From Anarhynchus alexandrinus (lineage: Eukaryota; Chordata; Aves; Charadriiformes; Charadriidae): a stretch of DNA of 64,000 nucleotides. Location of the stretch: contig VUYV01000054.1 in NCBI GenBank assembly GCA_008711295.1, forward strand, positions 1,520,367 through 1,584,366. Direction: 5' to 3'. Shown one piece after another: positions 33,401 through 48,400 of the stretch (the first letter of the stretch is position 1; the number at the start of each line of letters is the position of its first letter). The translations under genes and the position numbers were made by a program. The notes beneath the pieces were generated by a model that worked only from the letters and a program-made list of their open reading frames with translations, was not told the DNA's origin and searched no databases.

Positions 33401-36400
33401 TCAGTCTGTCAACCAAGAAAAAAAAAAACCTAACAAAACCCTGAGTCTATTGCATTTTTATCTGAGGAGAAAACAAAAAATGGTTGATGACTTTTTTTTT
33501 TGACCAGCCTTAATCAACTGTGCTAGCAAGATCTGCTTCTAGTAGAAAATTAGGGCTTTAAAGCTAAACAAACAAAATCCCACCTTTTAAAATCCTAAGC
33601 TCTTTAAAGCTGTTATATACAAGTGCAATAAAGATTTGATTTCTTAGTTGCCCAGCTCCATGTTATACAAGACAACTTCAGCACCACAGCAGACCACTGA
33701 AATACTTCAAGAATTGCTTTTATATTTGAGGTTTATTAAGGAAAAAGTTTCAAATAAAAGGCTTTTCTGGTGTTTTGGTGTTGGTTTTTTTTTTTTACCC
33801 TCTCTAGATTTCTCCAAGAAAATCCTTTCATTAGTGTTGCGAAGGATGTTTTTCTCCGCATGTGCTACACGCACAGAACAACTCCGGAGAAAATTCTTGG
33901 TAATACCTAGAAGGGGCACCCCTGTGCTTCAGGGTTGCCTTTTCTCTACCTGCACACAGCAATCTGTTTCAAATGGCACATCCTGAAACATGGACCTTTA
34001 ATTTTCAGCTCAGTAGCACGCTTTATCAAGCAACCAGAAATCAAGGCAGTTCAGGGGTTTCACCCTAAAACACCTAAAAAGTGTTAGGTCATCACAGATT
34101 TCTCCCACTGCACTGAGTTGGGTTTATACAGCAGACACAAACAAGTAGCCAGTCTCCTCAGTGACAAGAAATGAAACTGAATTCATGGAGGAATACAATT
34201 TACCACTTAGTATCAGATGCTCAAGTAACAAACCAAATGAATGCTTCGTTATTACAAGCAGACTAGCATGCTCAAGTTATAGCCTACCCTCATGATACTG
34301 CACACTATCCGAAAGCATTATTAGATTTAATAATGCTTGTGGTCACCATTCAGTGACCATCATTCATACCTGCTGCTGATCGACCCATGTCAGTGACTCT
34401 ACTGACACTAACACGTCGTGGCAGTTCACCTAATGAGGCAAGCTCCACTTTATCAACACCAGAAGATCATTTTGGGGGAAGAAAAAAAAAAAGCCCCAAA
34501 CAAAAAATTATGCTTGTAGTTCTCTCCCATGAGCTTCCCATAAGCCATGCATAACGGGGGAAAGTGATGCACAGCCTTTGCACTGGCCTCTTCACACTGA
34601 GGTGAATTTCATGAGAAAGCATTTTGCCAGAGACACATCAATCAGACTGGCTATTTGCTTCTGTCCTTTGATAAAACTCAGCATAATGGATGAAAGGCTA
34701 GGAATCATTTTCACTCAAAGAAAAAAAAAAGAACATAAAACCCAAGCATTCTCAGCAGACAACTTACACACCAACTTCCTAAAAACAATAATGAAAAGCA
34801 ACTGTTTTCCAAACAAACCCTTCCATTATTTAAACCTTCCTCCTTCAGTGAAACACATTCCACCTAGAAACACATCCCAGAACTTTGCTATAAACAGCCA
34901 CTCAGTTTCTGTATGAGCAGAAACAAAATGTTCCATTCAAAACAGAATTTCATTTATAGATAGATAGATTTGAGGTTTAAATTGTATTTAACCACATCAA
35001 TGTTTCATATGCCCCAACAGAATTGGTTTTTTTAAAACTTTTTTATTAATTGGGAAGTATGACCAGCTGCAAACAGCAAAGATGGAAGTGAAACACTAGG
35101 GTTTAATGGGGTGTTCTATCTAGCGTGGGTTAATAATTCTTCTTTTCCCTGTTTTGGTTAAATGAACATTCTCTTACCATTTGTCTGGTTTGTCCGTGGT
35201 TAGGCAGACCTAACAAACAGGAAAGAGAATAGAGCTGGTAAGACCATTGCTTTTCCAAGACAGAAAAAAGTACAAAATCAAAACACACGCAGCTATGATT
35301 GCAACTGTGTTGTTTTGCTAAAACAAGAGTTGTCTACCAAACTAACTTCTCCCATCCTTGAAAGGTAACTGAGAAAAGAGCTTCTTTAATGACATGGTTT
35401 GAAGAGCAGAGCCCCCAAGTTAAAACATGTTCCATTTGCTCAGTCTTTTCTCCATTTACTCACACCCTTCTTCAAACTACTGCTAAAAGTACACCATCTC
35501 TTTCAGATCTGAGGTCTTCCTCAAGTCTTGGGAAAAATCTGGCATTCTGTTTGAGTTTTGGAGGAATTCACTGACATCAAGAAGGAGAAAGTGGAAGGTA
35601 TTATACACTGTCAAGACAACAACAAATAAAATCTTTCCTATCATCCTTGGATCCCCAGGGGACTCTTCAGCTCAGACGTTAGCTACAGCTGTTAGCAAAC
35701 AGATTGTATCTGCTGAACCTACCACAAGTAAATACTTCCACAGGCGTAGTAGCTCCATCAGTCACAGAGCACAGTGACTCCAGCTACCACACAAAGCCTG
35801 TCCCCAGCAACACAAACAGCACCATAAAGCACTGAGGACAATGGCTTGATTTTACTAGCTTATTTGCTATACTATCAGATACCCTATCGTGCTGCCATTG
35901 CGTATGTACTGAACTGTACTTTACATATATGAGACCTCGTAGGATACACAAAGGTCTTGGGATATAAGAGAATGATGAGTTACTATAATGAGTTACTATA
36001 AGACAGCAGGCTATGGCATGGAATGGACTAGGAGACTAACAAACCTTTTTGTTAGCACTGTTTAGTTTTCTAAGACACATGCTCCCAGGAAACACCGTTT
36101 CATTAACATCACTGCACCAAACCATCTTTCTCAGCTCCTTCTGGCTGAGAATCAAAATGTCAGTACATCACATCCAAAAGGTACTACAGGACAGGCATCA
36201 GCAAATGCTGTCACTGGTTGTAGAAGTTATCAGTGTGAATTCTGCTTTCACATTTATAGCAAGCTTCCCAGCTTGGCTTTTGAAACTTCCCATTGCTAGC
36301 GAGTTAAAGCTGTGATGAAACCGCAAAGCTTTTTACAGAATCCAGCAAAAATGAACTTTTACAGCTAACGGTCCGTACTCCAACAGATTCCTTGAAGTTC

Positions 36401-39400
36401 TCCTTGGTAAAACCAAACACAATGTACTCATAGCAAGTATGCCAGGAAACACATGGCATGGCAATGCATTGGGAGGAAGGAAGGCGGAACAGGGGACATT
36501 TTCTGAGCACCAAGTATCACGACACCACATTAAAATCAACAGTTTAGATCAAGTGTATTTTCCATTCTGTGTAGATGTATGCTGTTAGCTACTTCAAACA
36601 TGAAGACACATAGTTTCAATTTTTGCAGCATTTTTGAGCATAAGTATCCACAAAGATGAAGAAATAGTTGCCAGAAAGTTTTCCATCAAATCTGTAGAAC
36701 AGATGTACCAGCCACTAAGTGAGAAAACCAGTAACAACCTTTGGATGTTGACAAAGGCAATGTAGGCGCTAAATAATCATTCCTTTTTACATGGGAGCAG
36801 CAATCGCATCCAAAACACAGCTGTGAGCAGCCGTTTGAGATGGATGGACGACGAGCTTCACGGATGCTGGGAAACAGCGCAGCCAGCAGGATGCAACCTG
36901 AATCTGTTGGCTTCAGAGCTAAGCTCTAGCACTTGGTTTTTCTTCCCTCTTTCATAACAGAAAGATAACATTTTCTCCATTCACAGGAGCTCCGAGAGAT
37001 GTAAATCAGCTGATGCTAGTCCCTGGATTGAAGCCATACAGTTCATTTTAACCACGTTCCAGATCATCTCTTTTCTTGTACTAAGAACATTCTTGATGCC
37101 AGAAAAGACTGGCCTACAGGAGCAGCTGATACACGGCTGCTGCTACGCCTATTGCTGGATAGACAACAGACAGTAAACAGTGCTATTCCCAAGCACCAAA
37201 ATTAACCCAGAATGTGCCACGGTGACAAGAGATGTTGAGACTGACAAACTGAGCAAAGGCTGAGCAGAACTGCTACTTGTTCTGCAGCAGTGCTAGAAAC
37301 AGGGACACACCTCACCCCCTAAGGTGTAATTTCTAGGATAAAGGTGCCCACGACAACTTTTTGATCCAGTAAAACAGGACACGAGACAAAGGCACAGTTT
37401 CAATACAATTTATACTCTTGCTATCACAGTAATAAGGTATCAATTAGCATATTAATCTTAGCTACCTGTGAATTTTCCCTTTAGTCACACTTCAATAACT
37501 GGAGTGTGAAAGAATGAAAACAGACACTAAAAAAGACTAGCTCCAGTTTGCAATAAAAATAGCATTAAAAGTATGTGCAGCTGAAACACTGCTATTAAAT
37601 GAGCAACTTTTACCCGCCATGGTCACCAAAGAGATGCAAAGAGACAGCATAACATCTGTAACCCATTGCAAAACAGCTGTCAAGTCAACAGGATGCATCT
37701 GTACTGGAAACAATGGATTCTCACACAAAAGTTTTTGGTGGCTTCTGTGCAAGGGATGAAGTCTGCAAGACAGGCACCTCTAAGAACTAAACCAATCCTC
37801 CGTCTCTGGGTAACAGACAAGTAACTCGCCACATGAAACTTAGTCCTCCCCGACGTGCGTGCTCCCTTTTCACAGATCAAGGTTTGAGAGAGACTTCTCA
37901 CACACATGCATCCACAAGCAGGTTAAAAAAGTAGGGCAGCATATGAATATAAACCAGGAGCAAAATCCAACAAGGTTCTGGCAGCTCCTCTACAGCAAAA
38001 AAAATGTCTTTAACTTTATTTTATAGAGGGACGTCTAGAGAAGCCATAGGGTAGGAAGTGTGAATATTCCTTTCAATGATATCTGAGGTCCAACTGGTTG
38101 AATTTACATAGCTCCACATCAGAAACAACACTAAACTCCTCCAAATAAGGAAAAAAAAACCAAACAAAAAAGTGACCAAACCTTCAAAACCACATAGTGT
38201 AAAGGTCTACAGTGATTAATCTAAGCAGATCTTCCACTCTTCTGCAGCCAAAGAAACTGAAATATATTCTGAAAACTCAAGATTAAATGTTTTTTTCCAT
38301 AGCACTGAAAAAACCAAAAGCCCTACAAAATCTCTTTCCACTCAATTTCTCCTGCCAAAGTCTCCTCTATATATTGAAATAAAGAAGTCCCAGAGGATAA
38401 AATGTAGACATGGTAAATTGAAGGTATATCTGCAGATAAGTATAGATGTCCTTTGCCACAGACAATTCTACATTGTTACTGAAATAGCAATTAAACAACT
38501 AATCACAGTACAGAGATTAATTGACACCCTCAGAGCATGCCTCAACTCCCCACACCTTAGTGACAAAGACCTCAGAACTGTTCCTCAAGCATAAGCACAA
38601 TTACTGAGATTTTGGCTCAAACCCAGACACAGCAGGTTACTATGCCCTAACGATCCTTTCATTCTTCAAGCATCAAAGCTGCAGATGAATATACTTTCAT
38701 GCAAAAAAGGAAAAGGCAGGTGGGGAAGGACTATCATAAACAGCAAATGCAAGTCTGTTACTACTGTTACTTTGCAGCTTTATCTTTTGGAGATGGGGGG
38801 AACCACCTCTCAGTCAACCAACCTGTTTCTTTTCCAACAATCTCATATCATTTGAATCTAGGTTTAAATTCAGATTTGTTAAATTTAAAATGAGAGAATA
38901 CATAAACTTCCTGCAGCAACTAGAGCACCACCCCACGAGCACGCTGCGGGAGTAGGGAATAGTTGGCACCCGACAGCATAGAGGGGAGTGAGGGAATCTA
39001 ATTTCCCCGATGGGAAGCAAACCAGAACATCTGGTCCCACTGGAAGCCTGAGAGTAGACATGCACACTCTTTGCTGATCCAGTCCCGTTCCCCGTGAGTC
39101 CAGCGAGATCCTTAGCATCTCAATGGAAGCATTCAAAAATTACTCCCACCACACAAATTCAGCCTGCTTTTTTGCCAACTCCACACAATACACAACTGCC
39201 ATTTCAAGAAGCAGGAGAGCCTAAACCCTCAGCAACGTGCCCAACACAGACTGGAGTGCAGGGATATTTCTGTGAGGTTACTACAGCAAGCATCAAGAAG
39301 CTGCAGAGTAAGCACCAACCACGGCCACTTTTCTGCCTGGGTAGAAATCTTCCAGTGCTTTTCCATGCCTGAACATACACACCATTGCCTGTAAATTTAG

Positions 39401-42400
39401 ACCACTTCGTATTTTGGCACAAAAAGGCTGTACAGAGCTGACTCTAGTACCAAGGAGGAAGAGTAGCCCAGCTTCCAGCCACTGGAGTTGTTAAATTTGT
39501 ATTTACTCGAACTTACTAACTCCAACCTTCAGCATATCCACCACACACAAAAATACGAGTCCTTCATCTCATGTTAACATAATACATCTTCTCTTTTCTT
39601 TTTTTTTTTTAAACCAATCAGGACATCAAGCAATTAAGTCACAGATGGTATTTTGTTTTTAACTTCTGTTTACCAAAGAGAAGTATCATGCAGAACATGC
39701 AATATGCAGTAACATTCATAAGCACATCTTCAGACACAATGAACATACACTTCCACAACCAGCAGGTTTACTATACTAAAACATTGCTTTCAAAAACCCA
39801 TACATTCTTCATATGCATTTTCTTTTTTCCAAAAGTAATCCTCCTCCTGGGATTCCATCCTTCCCAGCAGTAACAAAAACATCAACAGTACCACATTCAT
39901 AAGCAAGCTAGAAAAAAAATATAAGAACGCATGCACGAATGAGGCTCGATGAACAAGGATTTCACTTCCAAGTTACTGGTTCACTTGAAGTAGTCTCTGT
40001 GTGTTGACATATACACACATACAGTTTTTGCAAGCTTATAAGAATGCTTTAGTACCCGTCTTTTTCTTAAACTGCCAAGAGTGTGTTACCACTGCGAGCA
40101 GATTGAGTGCCCACCTTCTGACAATCAAAGGCTATAAACTTTCCGGAATGTAAGTGCAACAAGCAGAGCAGAGCATAAATTGTACCAAACACCACCTAGA
40201 CTATATTTTCTTAAAATTCTGTTGTACATAAAAACAATGTTAAAATTGCAATTTACTTACCTAAGTAAGTTCCTACCAAGATTGGCAAAGGAAAAGGAAA
40301 AAAAAGATTTAAGGTTAAAAAAAGGAAAGATTCACATAGTTCAGAATACAGTAGCTCAGCCCCATGCAACAAATACAGAAACACAGACTGTTTTGGTTGT
40401 AATGAAACACAGAAGCGATCACAGTTCTCTGTTGGACAGATAAACCCAAGACAACATTAAACAAACAGTAACTCCAAATGAGAAATTCCACAAAGAAGAG
40501 CTTTAATTTTGTATGAGTGAGTAGTGGTTCGTTACCCACCTCCTTCCACTAACCCCTGCACATTAACCTCGTTGGATTTGGACAGTACTTCCTAAAATGC
40601 TTGGTCTAACAGTTCACATTAATTTGCTTCACTGGACCTCACAGATGATGTGTTTGTTCATGCAAAGCTGTACCTTCTGCTAAGAGTACTTAAAGAACCC
40701 TACTAACACTTTCTGGGCAGTGACATCCAACTACAATGAGTTAGTAGCTACCCATGTTGAGAATGGAGCTGCTATCTATCTTGGTGTTGAGTCAATAAAT
40801 ATTATCCACTCGCATTCCTAAAAGAGCATCATGGTATATTCTGGTCTGGCTGTAACACACTAAGTGGTTGAAAAAAAGAAGCAAAAAACCCACGCACCTC
40901 ACTGCTTTAGGATTTGCTGATCCAAACTACGTAAACTAGAAACCACTGAATTATTCACTGTTCTTAGAATTGGGAGTATTACATATCATATAGATATATA
41001 CATGTGTGTATGTGTGTGCATATATATATATGAGATACATATCACATGCAGATTCCACTTAATTACAAATTCAGGCTTTGTACTATCAGGGGCATTTGCA
41101 ATTCTGCCCTTGCATTGTTATACATTCATTTCCTCTCACATTAATTACACCTGCTCCCTACCACTGCCTTGGGATATGCCCTCTCCTCACCCTCCAGTCA
41201 ACATTTGCATCTGACTCCATACCATCCCTCATAAAGGAAATGGTTTTCACTAGTTGATCCATAGAGCATAATGCCTATCTCCTGATTTCATTTCCAGATT
41301 TTTCTTCATAACACCAAAAGAATCACAGTGTCATCGATAAGCTGAAGGCAAGCAAAAAAAGTTTCACTTAACATCTGAAAACAAAATCCTAAGTACAATT
41401 CTCAAAAATAATTTGTACTTTTGGCATATAATCTAAAGCAAGGTTGTTGCACAGGCACACGGTTCTTGGGGTCTCCAAAAAGCATCTCAAGCAACTTGTC
41501 CCAGCTATGCTGCTGCTGCCGGCCAGAAATAGTCAATCCTATGAGAAGCACTGAACATTTTCTCTCTTGACAATAATCAGTATTACAGTGGTTCGGATAT
41601 CAACAGCTAAAGCCAGGACTTTTCCGCAGTACCCCATGTATCACATTATTCATCAGAGGACCGATACTCCCTGCTGTTTACAGTCATTCCTGGATGGGCA
41701 GATTTCCTTTGGCAGGTTACCCTCAAACTTTGGAAGGGCAGCCAGGGCCACTGCTGATAAAGGCAGAATTTTATTGCAACTTATGCATACATGTAAGTCC
41801 AAATTTTCTGCAAGGTCTAAGTCAGACAGAAAAAACCCTTTGAGATAAGTCTGGTCACCTACATAGCTGATGCTAGAGAACTTCCTTATATTCCTACCTC
41901 GACAGCTGTTTTTGATCAAGAGCAGTATTTCCACTTTCATGCTCATCTTTTGATAATTAAACTAATGCCATGCTAGGCTGATGAATGCTCCAGTTCTAGG
42001 AGTTCATTCACATTTCCTCAAAAGGTGAGAAACAATGAACCAGAACACGTTAAATTAGATTGACATTCCATTTTGGTTTAGAAATTCCCAGTAGCAGAAG
42101 CAAGGTATTCCAACAGTTAATTAACCTCACTCAAAAATTTGCAGCTTGTTTCCAGCCAAAGTTTTTCTACTGTACCTTCTGGCTACTACAGCTCATTATT
42201 CCATTCCCGGCTAGACTAAAAAGCCCTCTATTATTACACTTCTGCTGCTCCTGTCAGCAGAGACAAACATCTACAACTTCCACTTTGATAAAAGCATTTT
42301 CCATTATACAGAGTGTTTTCCAGTCCCTTCACCGTTTTCATGGCTCTTCTATAAACCCTCTCCAATTTTCAGCATTCGATCCGCTACCATTTTATCAATA

Positions 42401-45400
42401 CAAGTTTGTTGCTGGGAAAAGCCTTCCCTTTATTTCAGCTACTCATTCATGTTCTCTCTCTTTCTGCCAATTTTAGAGTGCATGTGATGACCCTGAAAAA
42501 CAAATTTGATTAGATGAAAGCTAACACGGTGTAAAAGAGAGAGGAAAAAAATAAAAATCTAACAATGCTCCCTCCCTTCTCCCAGCAGGAATTTGCATAG
42601 ACAAGTATCACATAGACCCCATACTGGATTACTGTGAGGAAAAAAGTAAACAGGGTCCAGAACATAAAACATGCTCTCTATTCTCTGTAGAGGAAGTTTC
42701 ACGGCAAATATTGAGAGTCAAGCTTGAGGACACTAATGAAAATGCAATAAACTAATAATTAATTTTTTAACATCTCACTGTATTTGACAGCTTACGAGAC
42801 TCCATGTACTTTTCATGCTCCAAAAATAGGATTCTGCAGGAATTTGTCCATGCTAATCTAATAATGACAGAAAGCTGGGAAGGGCACTGTATGCCTAATG
42901 ATGCCTCCAATGCAATTTAAAGAAGAGGAAAACAAAATAGACGAAAGGACTACACCCTTCTTTTAAAATAGAGTGGAGGTAGTGAGGAGAGATAGGATTA
43001 AGAATATTTTCCTGTTCTTGCAATTCAAGCACCAGTTGAAGCTCTAGATGCCTGACCAGACAAATCATATTCAAAGCTTGAAAAAGTTCAGCTCTCTAGG
43101 GTTAAGCAGGGATGATTCAGAAATAGAAAAGTTAAAGATACTTAGCTGGAGTTACAGTAGCAAGAGAAAAAACCAAAGAACAAATTTGCAACAGAAGAAT
43201 CTTTAGTACTCTTAAGTTCAGCAATTTCCAACATTTCCATAATTATTTTTAACTAGTTCTGGCCACAGCCCACTAACAACAGCCTGCTTTTCTTTTCCTC
43301 CTTGATCTCTCACAGCCAAGGTTCCCCTTTTCGCAGCCTTTCCTTACTTCCCATTGCTACCTCTCTTCACACAGAGTTCAATCTGATTAACCCACATCTG
43401 CCCACAGACTAGGTGGTCTTCCATCTCCAACCCCTCCACTCTCAGTCATTGTTTGGACATATTTAGGAACAGCGTTTCCATTTACACAGAAACACTCATC
43501 AAAGCGCTTTGCTGATTAACTTTTCTGAGGGCTGAATTTTAGCTACTGACCACCCGTCATCCTAAATACCAAGGGGTGGTAGAGCCTCAGATGAAAATCC
43601 TCCAGCAGTGCTGCCTGAAGAACACCTAAAAACCTACATGAGCAGTTCAATTTTCAGCAATGTTAAACAGCCTAATTCTAAACAAAGGCAGCAGATGCCA
43701 TGGGAATTTAAATGCTTTAGAAATCTGACCACCTATATATACGTATAAACATAGATCTTAATGCTTTATGCTAAGCAAAATACAAGCTGCTACTTGGCTC
43801 ATTCCCTGCAAAACAATCTCTTGATTTTATATTGCTTTACGATCTGGCTATGAGGAAAGCCTTACAAACTCATCACACGCAATCAGCTCAGCAACCAGCC
43901 ATAATTTACAGTATTACATACTTCTCCCCATGAGTTTGGAAGTAATAACCCTGCACCAAAAGGCTTTTATCACCAGCAAAGAGACTTCAACTCAAGCCCA
44001 CCATAATAGCTGTTCAGTGTAACAGGTCAGAGACTTTGACACAGTGACTTGTCCAAACTGTAAGATATCTTCCAGGTGCCACAAACAGAGTACATCAGCA
44101 GGAAGCAGAAAAACCCTGGATAATTCATGTAACATTGCAGTAGGTCAACATCTCCTTGAAAACTGTTTCAACATAGGTGGACAAAGTGTCTTCCTGCACC
44201 TAAATTTGTGCAGAAATATTTTCAGCCTCTCTGTGCAGTCATCTTAACACCAGCTTTTCTTTACAGTACACTCCTACAATAACCTAAACCAGCCAGTACG
44301 CCACCATGTATCACTAAGGGGAGAGGAAAACAAAACCAAAGAAACCCCCACAATTTCCCATAGGATCTATAGGAACTATGTAAATGAAGAATCTGACTGG
44401 TTATAACAATTCAGTTTTACTCTTATCAATCTTTTTCCTCTTTTTTAGATCAGTCATAAAAAAAATCAGTCATTCTGGATAGCTGGGTTTACTTCAGTCC
44501 TTTTATACTAACTCACTGGCTCCTTAATTCTGGTCACAAGGCTTCATCACTCTCGCTGCCATTCACCTCTTCTTCACAATGGTTCCAACTTGTGCTCTTC
44601 CTCTCCTCTGACCTCCTCCTCTCCCTTCCCACCAGCAGTTCCCCACACTAATAAGCCTGTAAGACTCCATACAGAGTCAAGGAGAAGTCTCATAACCACA
44701 TTCCCAGTTCTGGCATGGCACAGGAAACTGGCATTAGCCATACCTAGAGCCAGCAAAGATTACAAGCTCACATGCAAGGCAACTGGGAACCAGTGCTACG
44801 TGGGACTGACACACAAACTGTCTACAGGCCAGAAACAGATCCACCAAACTTCCACCATCTGGTTCTCTGTGCCCAGCAGATCTTGATCCAAGTTCTTTAA
44901 ACCTTGTTTCCTTGCAGGTGGTTCCCTTCCCTCTCTATCTTGGCAAAGTTTCCAGCAACCCACGGTCAGAAAATATTCCTGATGTCAAAATTGCAGCATG
45001 ACGAACAACTTCCATTCACAAATAAATCTCAAGCAACAAGTTTAAGCTGAACTCTCAGAAGAATATCCAGTTAACGCTCACCACCCCAGCAGGTAAACAG
45101 ATTCTGGGACTCAATCGTACTCCGCTACCCAGCGGTTATAGGAGCAAATACTACTACAAGTATTTCAGTGGCTGGCTGAGAACAGACAGAGCAGATAAAG
45201 CAGCAGGTGCTTGGTGAGAGCCAGCCCCTGCACAACTATGCACGTATGCTTCAGAGAAACACGTATTCCGAGCAGCCCAAACAGGTACTTCACCAAAATC
45301 TTCTTTTCACCACTCCAGCAACAGTTATGACTGAAATGTATCTAATCAAATATGTATACCAGCAGACGGATGTTTTAGAACACTAAAACATGAATCCTTC

Positions 45401-48400
45401 ATTTCCAGTAAGGAAATGGTCTCAGGTTATCAAATCTAGTGCTCTACACAGAGAGAGCCTGAGGGAAGGGTCAGTTGTTCTGCCTCTTCCCTCCTTTGGG
45501 CCACAACACCTCTGAGCTTCAGAAGCGTGTCATCTGCTGAGTGACTCAGCAGTCCCCTTGCTCAGGAGGACATACAGCAGAGAGAGCAGCATGCATGGCA
45601 ATAAGCCGGTAGTCACTAGGAGCTGTGGAAATTCAGTGAGCTACTCTGCACCTACATCCCTCATTACTGGACAAAGCTTCCGAGGAAGCCAAACTGACCA
45701 AGTTAGCAGGGTTTTGTTATTCTTTCCAAAACACAAAAGTTAAAAGAGCACATTAAAAAAACTCAGCAACGCAATATCAAGGTATAAAATCCCAAAGGAG
45801 CAAGACAGTAGAACAATCACTGTCCTCATTCCTATTGTATTCTCCACATGCACTTACATATGCATGCATGTAAATATTGATAACAGTCATCCACTGTCTC
45901 AGCCATTAAACACAAAGCTTAACATCAGGGCATGCAGTGTGGGCCATTTCATGGTAAAACATAAGTTTAAGCTTTTGTGTTTGCCTGTCTGACGGTGACA
46001 TTTGTACATCCTAACTACTCAAAATCGGTCTGTTCTATTGAATTTGTTTAAGTGACATCTATGGATATTTCCTGCATTATCACCCACTAAAGCTTCTGGG
46101 GTCTATTCAGTAGTCAGAACAGATTAATTTTTAGCCTGTAGAAATTTTGAAAACCATTTCTACTGCAAGTAGAGAACATGCAGACAGTCGCTCACTGGTG
46201 AGACTGTCCACCCACAGTGGAAAATATAGAGGCTTGAACTTAGGACTCGATGTGAATACTGTCTTCTATTTCTTTTGGTTGAAGTGAATTTAAAGTAGAT
46301 CAAGACACGTGAAACTTTGATTTCTTAAAAGTCAAAGAGTGGAACAACACCTAGTTTCAAACCAACCATCACATCCTCAACTTGAGGAACTAGTAATCAA
46401 TTCTGAACATGGCACTTCATGTCTTCAGTACAGTTGTACGACTTGTCATCTGCATGTGAAAAGCCTGGAAGGTGAGCAGCATAACCATGGGTGGAAACGG
46501 TTACCCAAGGAACACTTAGACATCAACACAGAAGGTGCACACAGACTCATTAGCCACAAAGCACAGAAAAGCCAGCAGATGAAACTAAAATTTGCTCTCC
46601 TAGCATAAGCTGAGCGCAGCTTCAAGGTCTTACCCCTGCTAGGCATCAACAGGCGCTTCTTCATGTTGCCTGATAGAGCACAAGTGAACAGAAAAGAGAA
46701 AAACATCACATCAGCAACCTGAACAGCAGCAGTTTGAAAAGTTCTTAATGTTAAACCACAAACAATAAGATATCAAAAGTTTGTAATTATATTTCAGATA
46801 AGCCATATATTGAGTTAAAATTAAAGGTAAAAAAATAAGAAAGATTTTCTGTATCTCCCTCCCTGCTCAGAGTCACCGTTAAACCAACTGTTCCTTTCCC
46901 CTGCTAAGGAGAACTACCCTCCATGTTCTCACTCCCATTAAGACCATTTGAACAAACCCTTTTATCCTCATCTGAGAGAAAGACTGCATTTTCTCTTCCC
47001 CAACGCTCTCAGGCAAGACCAACTGTTCAGAATAGAGACCTGGAGTCTGTGTCAGGAACATCCTGCGTCTATCTCCCACTTCAAATACCTTCCCCTTGCC
47101 TTTTATTCTTGAGGAGATGAAGCCCAAACTCCACTATACAGAGGTGCTGAGTGACAGGGCCAACAAAAGTGAATGCTCTGGTTCTGCGCGAGGCAGGAGC
47201 AGGTTTATGCCATGCCAGATCTGGCATGTCTGCCTCCCTCAGCTAAGCAGCAGCCTGCCTCTCTCAACGGCATGTAGCCTGTGGTAACTTTGCTGAAAGT
47301 GATCCCCACATTATGAAGCCACCTGGGAACCACACAGCTACTACCTAGAGGCTAAAAAAAGCTGTAAACCTCAAAAGAAAAAACAAAACTTCACTGGGAA
47401 AAGCTACTAAGGTTTTCTTCACATTACTCATCTAAATTGAAGTGAAGTTTCCCCCTCACTGTCCCATTTGCAAGGTTGGTAAAGCCAGGCACAGTGCCAC
47501 TTGCACAGTAGATTTATATGCATGCACCACCCAGTACACACCCCATGTCACACCCAGAAGGAGAAATGGGACAAGTAACTTTTACAAAGGAAAAAATTAA
47601 CACCACCACCGCCCCCCAAGAATAAGAAACTTTGAATTTATATAAAGGGCTATATTTTAAACAATCTCCTTGTATACTCAAGGGACAGAAGAAAAAGCCT
47701 ACACAGACGATATACATTTTGCAGAAAAATATTTACCATCCATTCCATTGTGTTGTTCATAACTTCTTTTTCCCAGGATAGTCGGGGACCCATTATTAAT
47801 AACAGGCGTAAACTTAGCAGGAGTCATATTGTTGAGAGAACTGGACAAGCTCTTTGCAGGATCTGGTTTCGGAGGACATGGATGAGACTCTGTTGTGAAA
47901 CAGCAAGGTGTTTTTTTATTAGTGAAGATACTGCAATTATAAATCTGAAAACAACCTACAAACTTCCAAGGTGACCAAGTATACTTCCCCTTATATACAA
48001 ACTATCTCAGTCAATAATTTTGACTGAAGATTGCTATTTATATAAAGCATTTTAATTATATTTAGGAATTCACCTCTACTGAAGATGTTAAAACCAATGT
48101 CATAATATTCACTGTAACATATCATTATCCTAAAATAAGAGTTGATAACAAAAGCACTTTGTATCTATTTCCGAAACACTATTCTCTGACAATTTGAGAT
48201 CATTTGGGGGCTGCTCTGTATTAAAAGCCATCTTTGAGCAGTCATGCTAACACCCTTAAACTCTGGGAAAATCCAAATTTGCTAGTTTTGTAAGGTTTGT
48301 AAAATAATGTAATTTCTAAACCGACCAAACAAGTGAGGGTTCAAAGCACCACCATAAAGAACACACAGAGTATGAATTCAAACTTCTGGCTGAGGCAGAG

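Larger units (their letters stand above)
32262..46633 (-). other. MTA1 introns flanking the microexon
   Basis: The introns at 32262-35177 (2.9 kb) and 35210-46633 (11.4 kb) are AT-rich and contain no recognisable gene. Low-complexity spots include a TAGA run near 34957-34969, a short tandem GAGTTACTATAAT near 35973-36000 and a TG/TA tract at 40983-41034. Open frames inside are short and show no domain. Confidence 0.8.
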
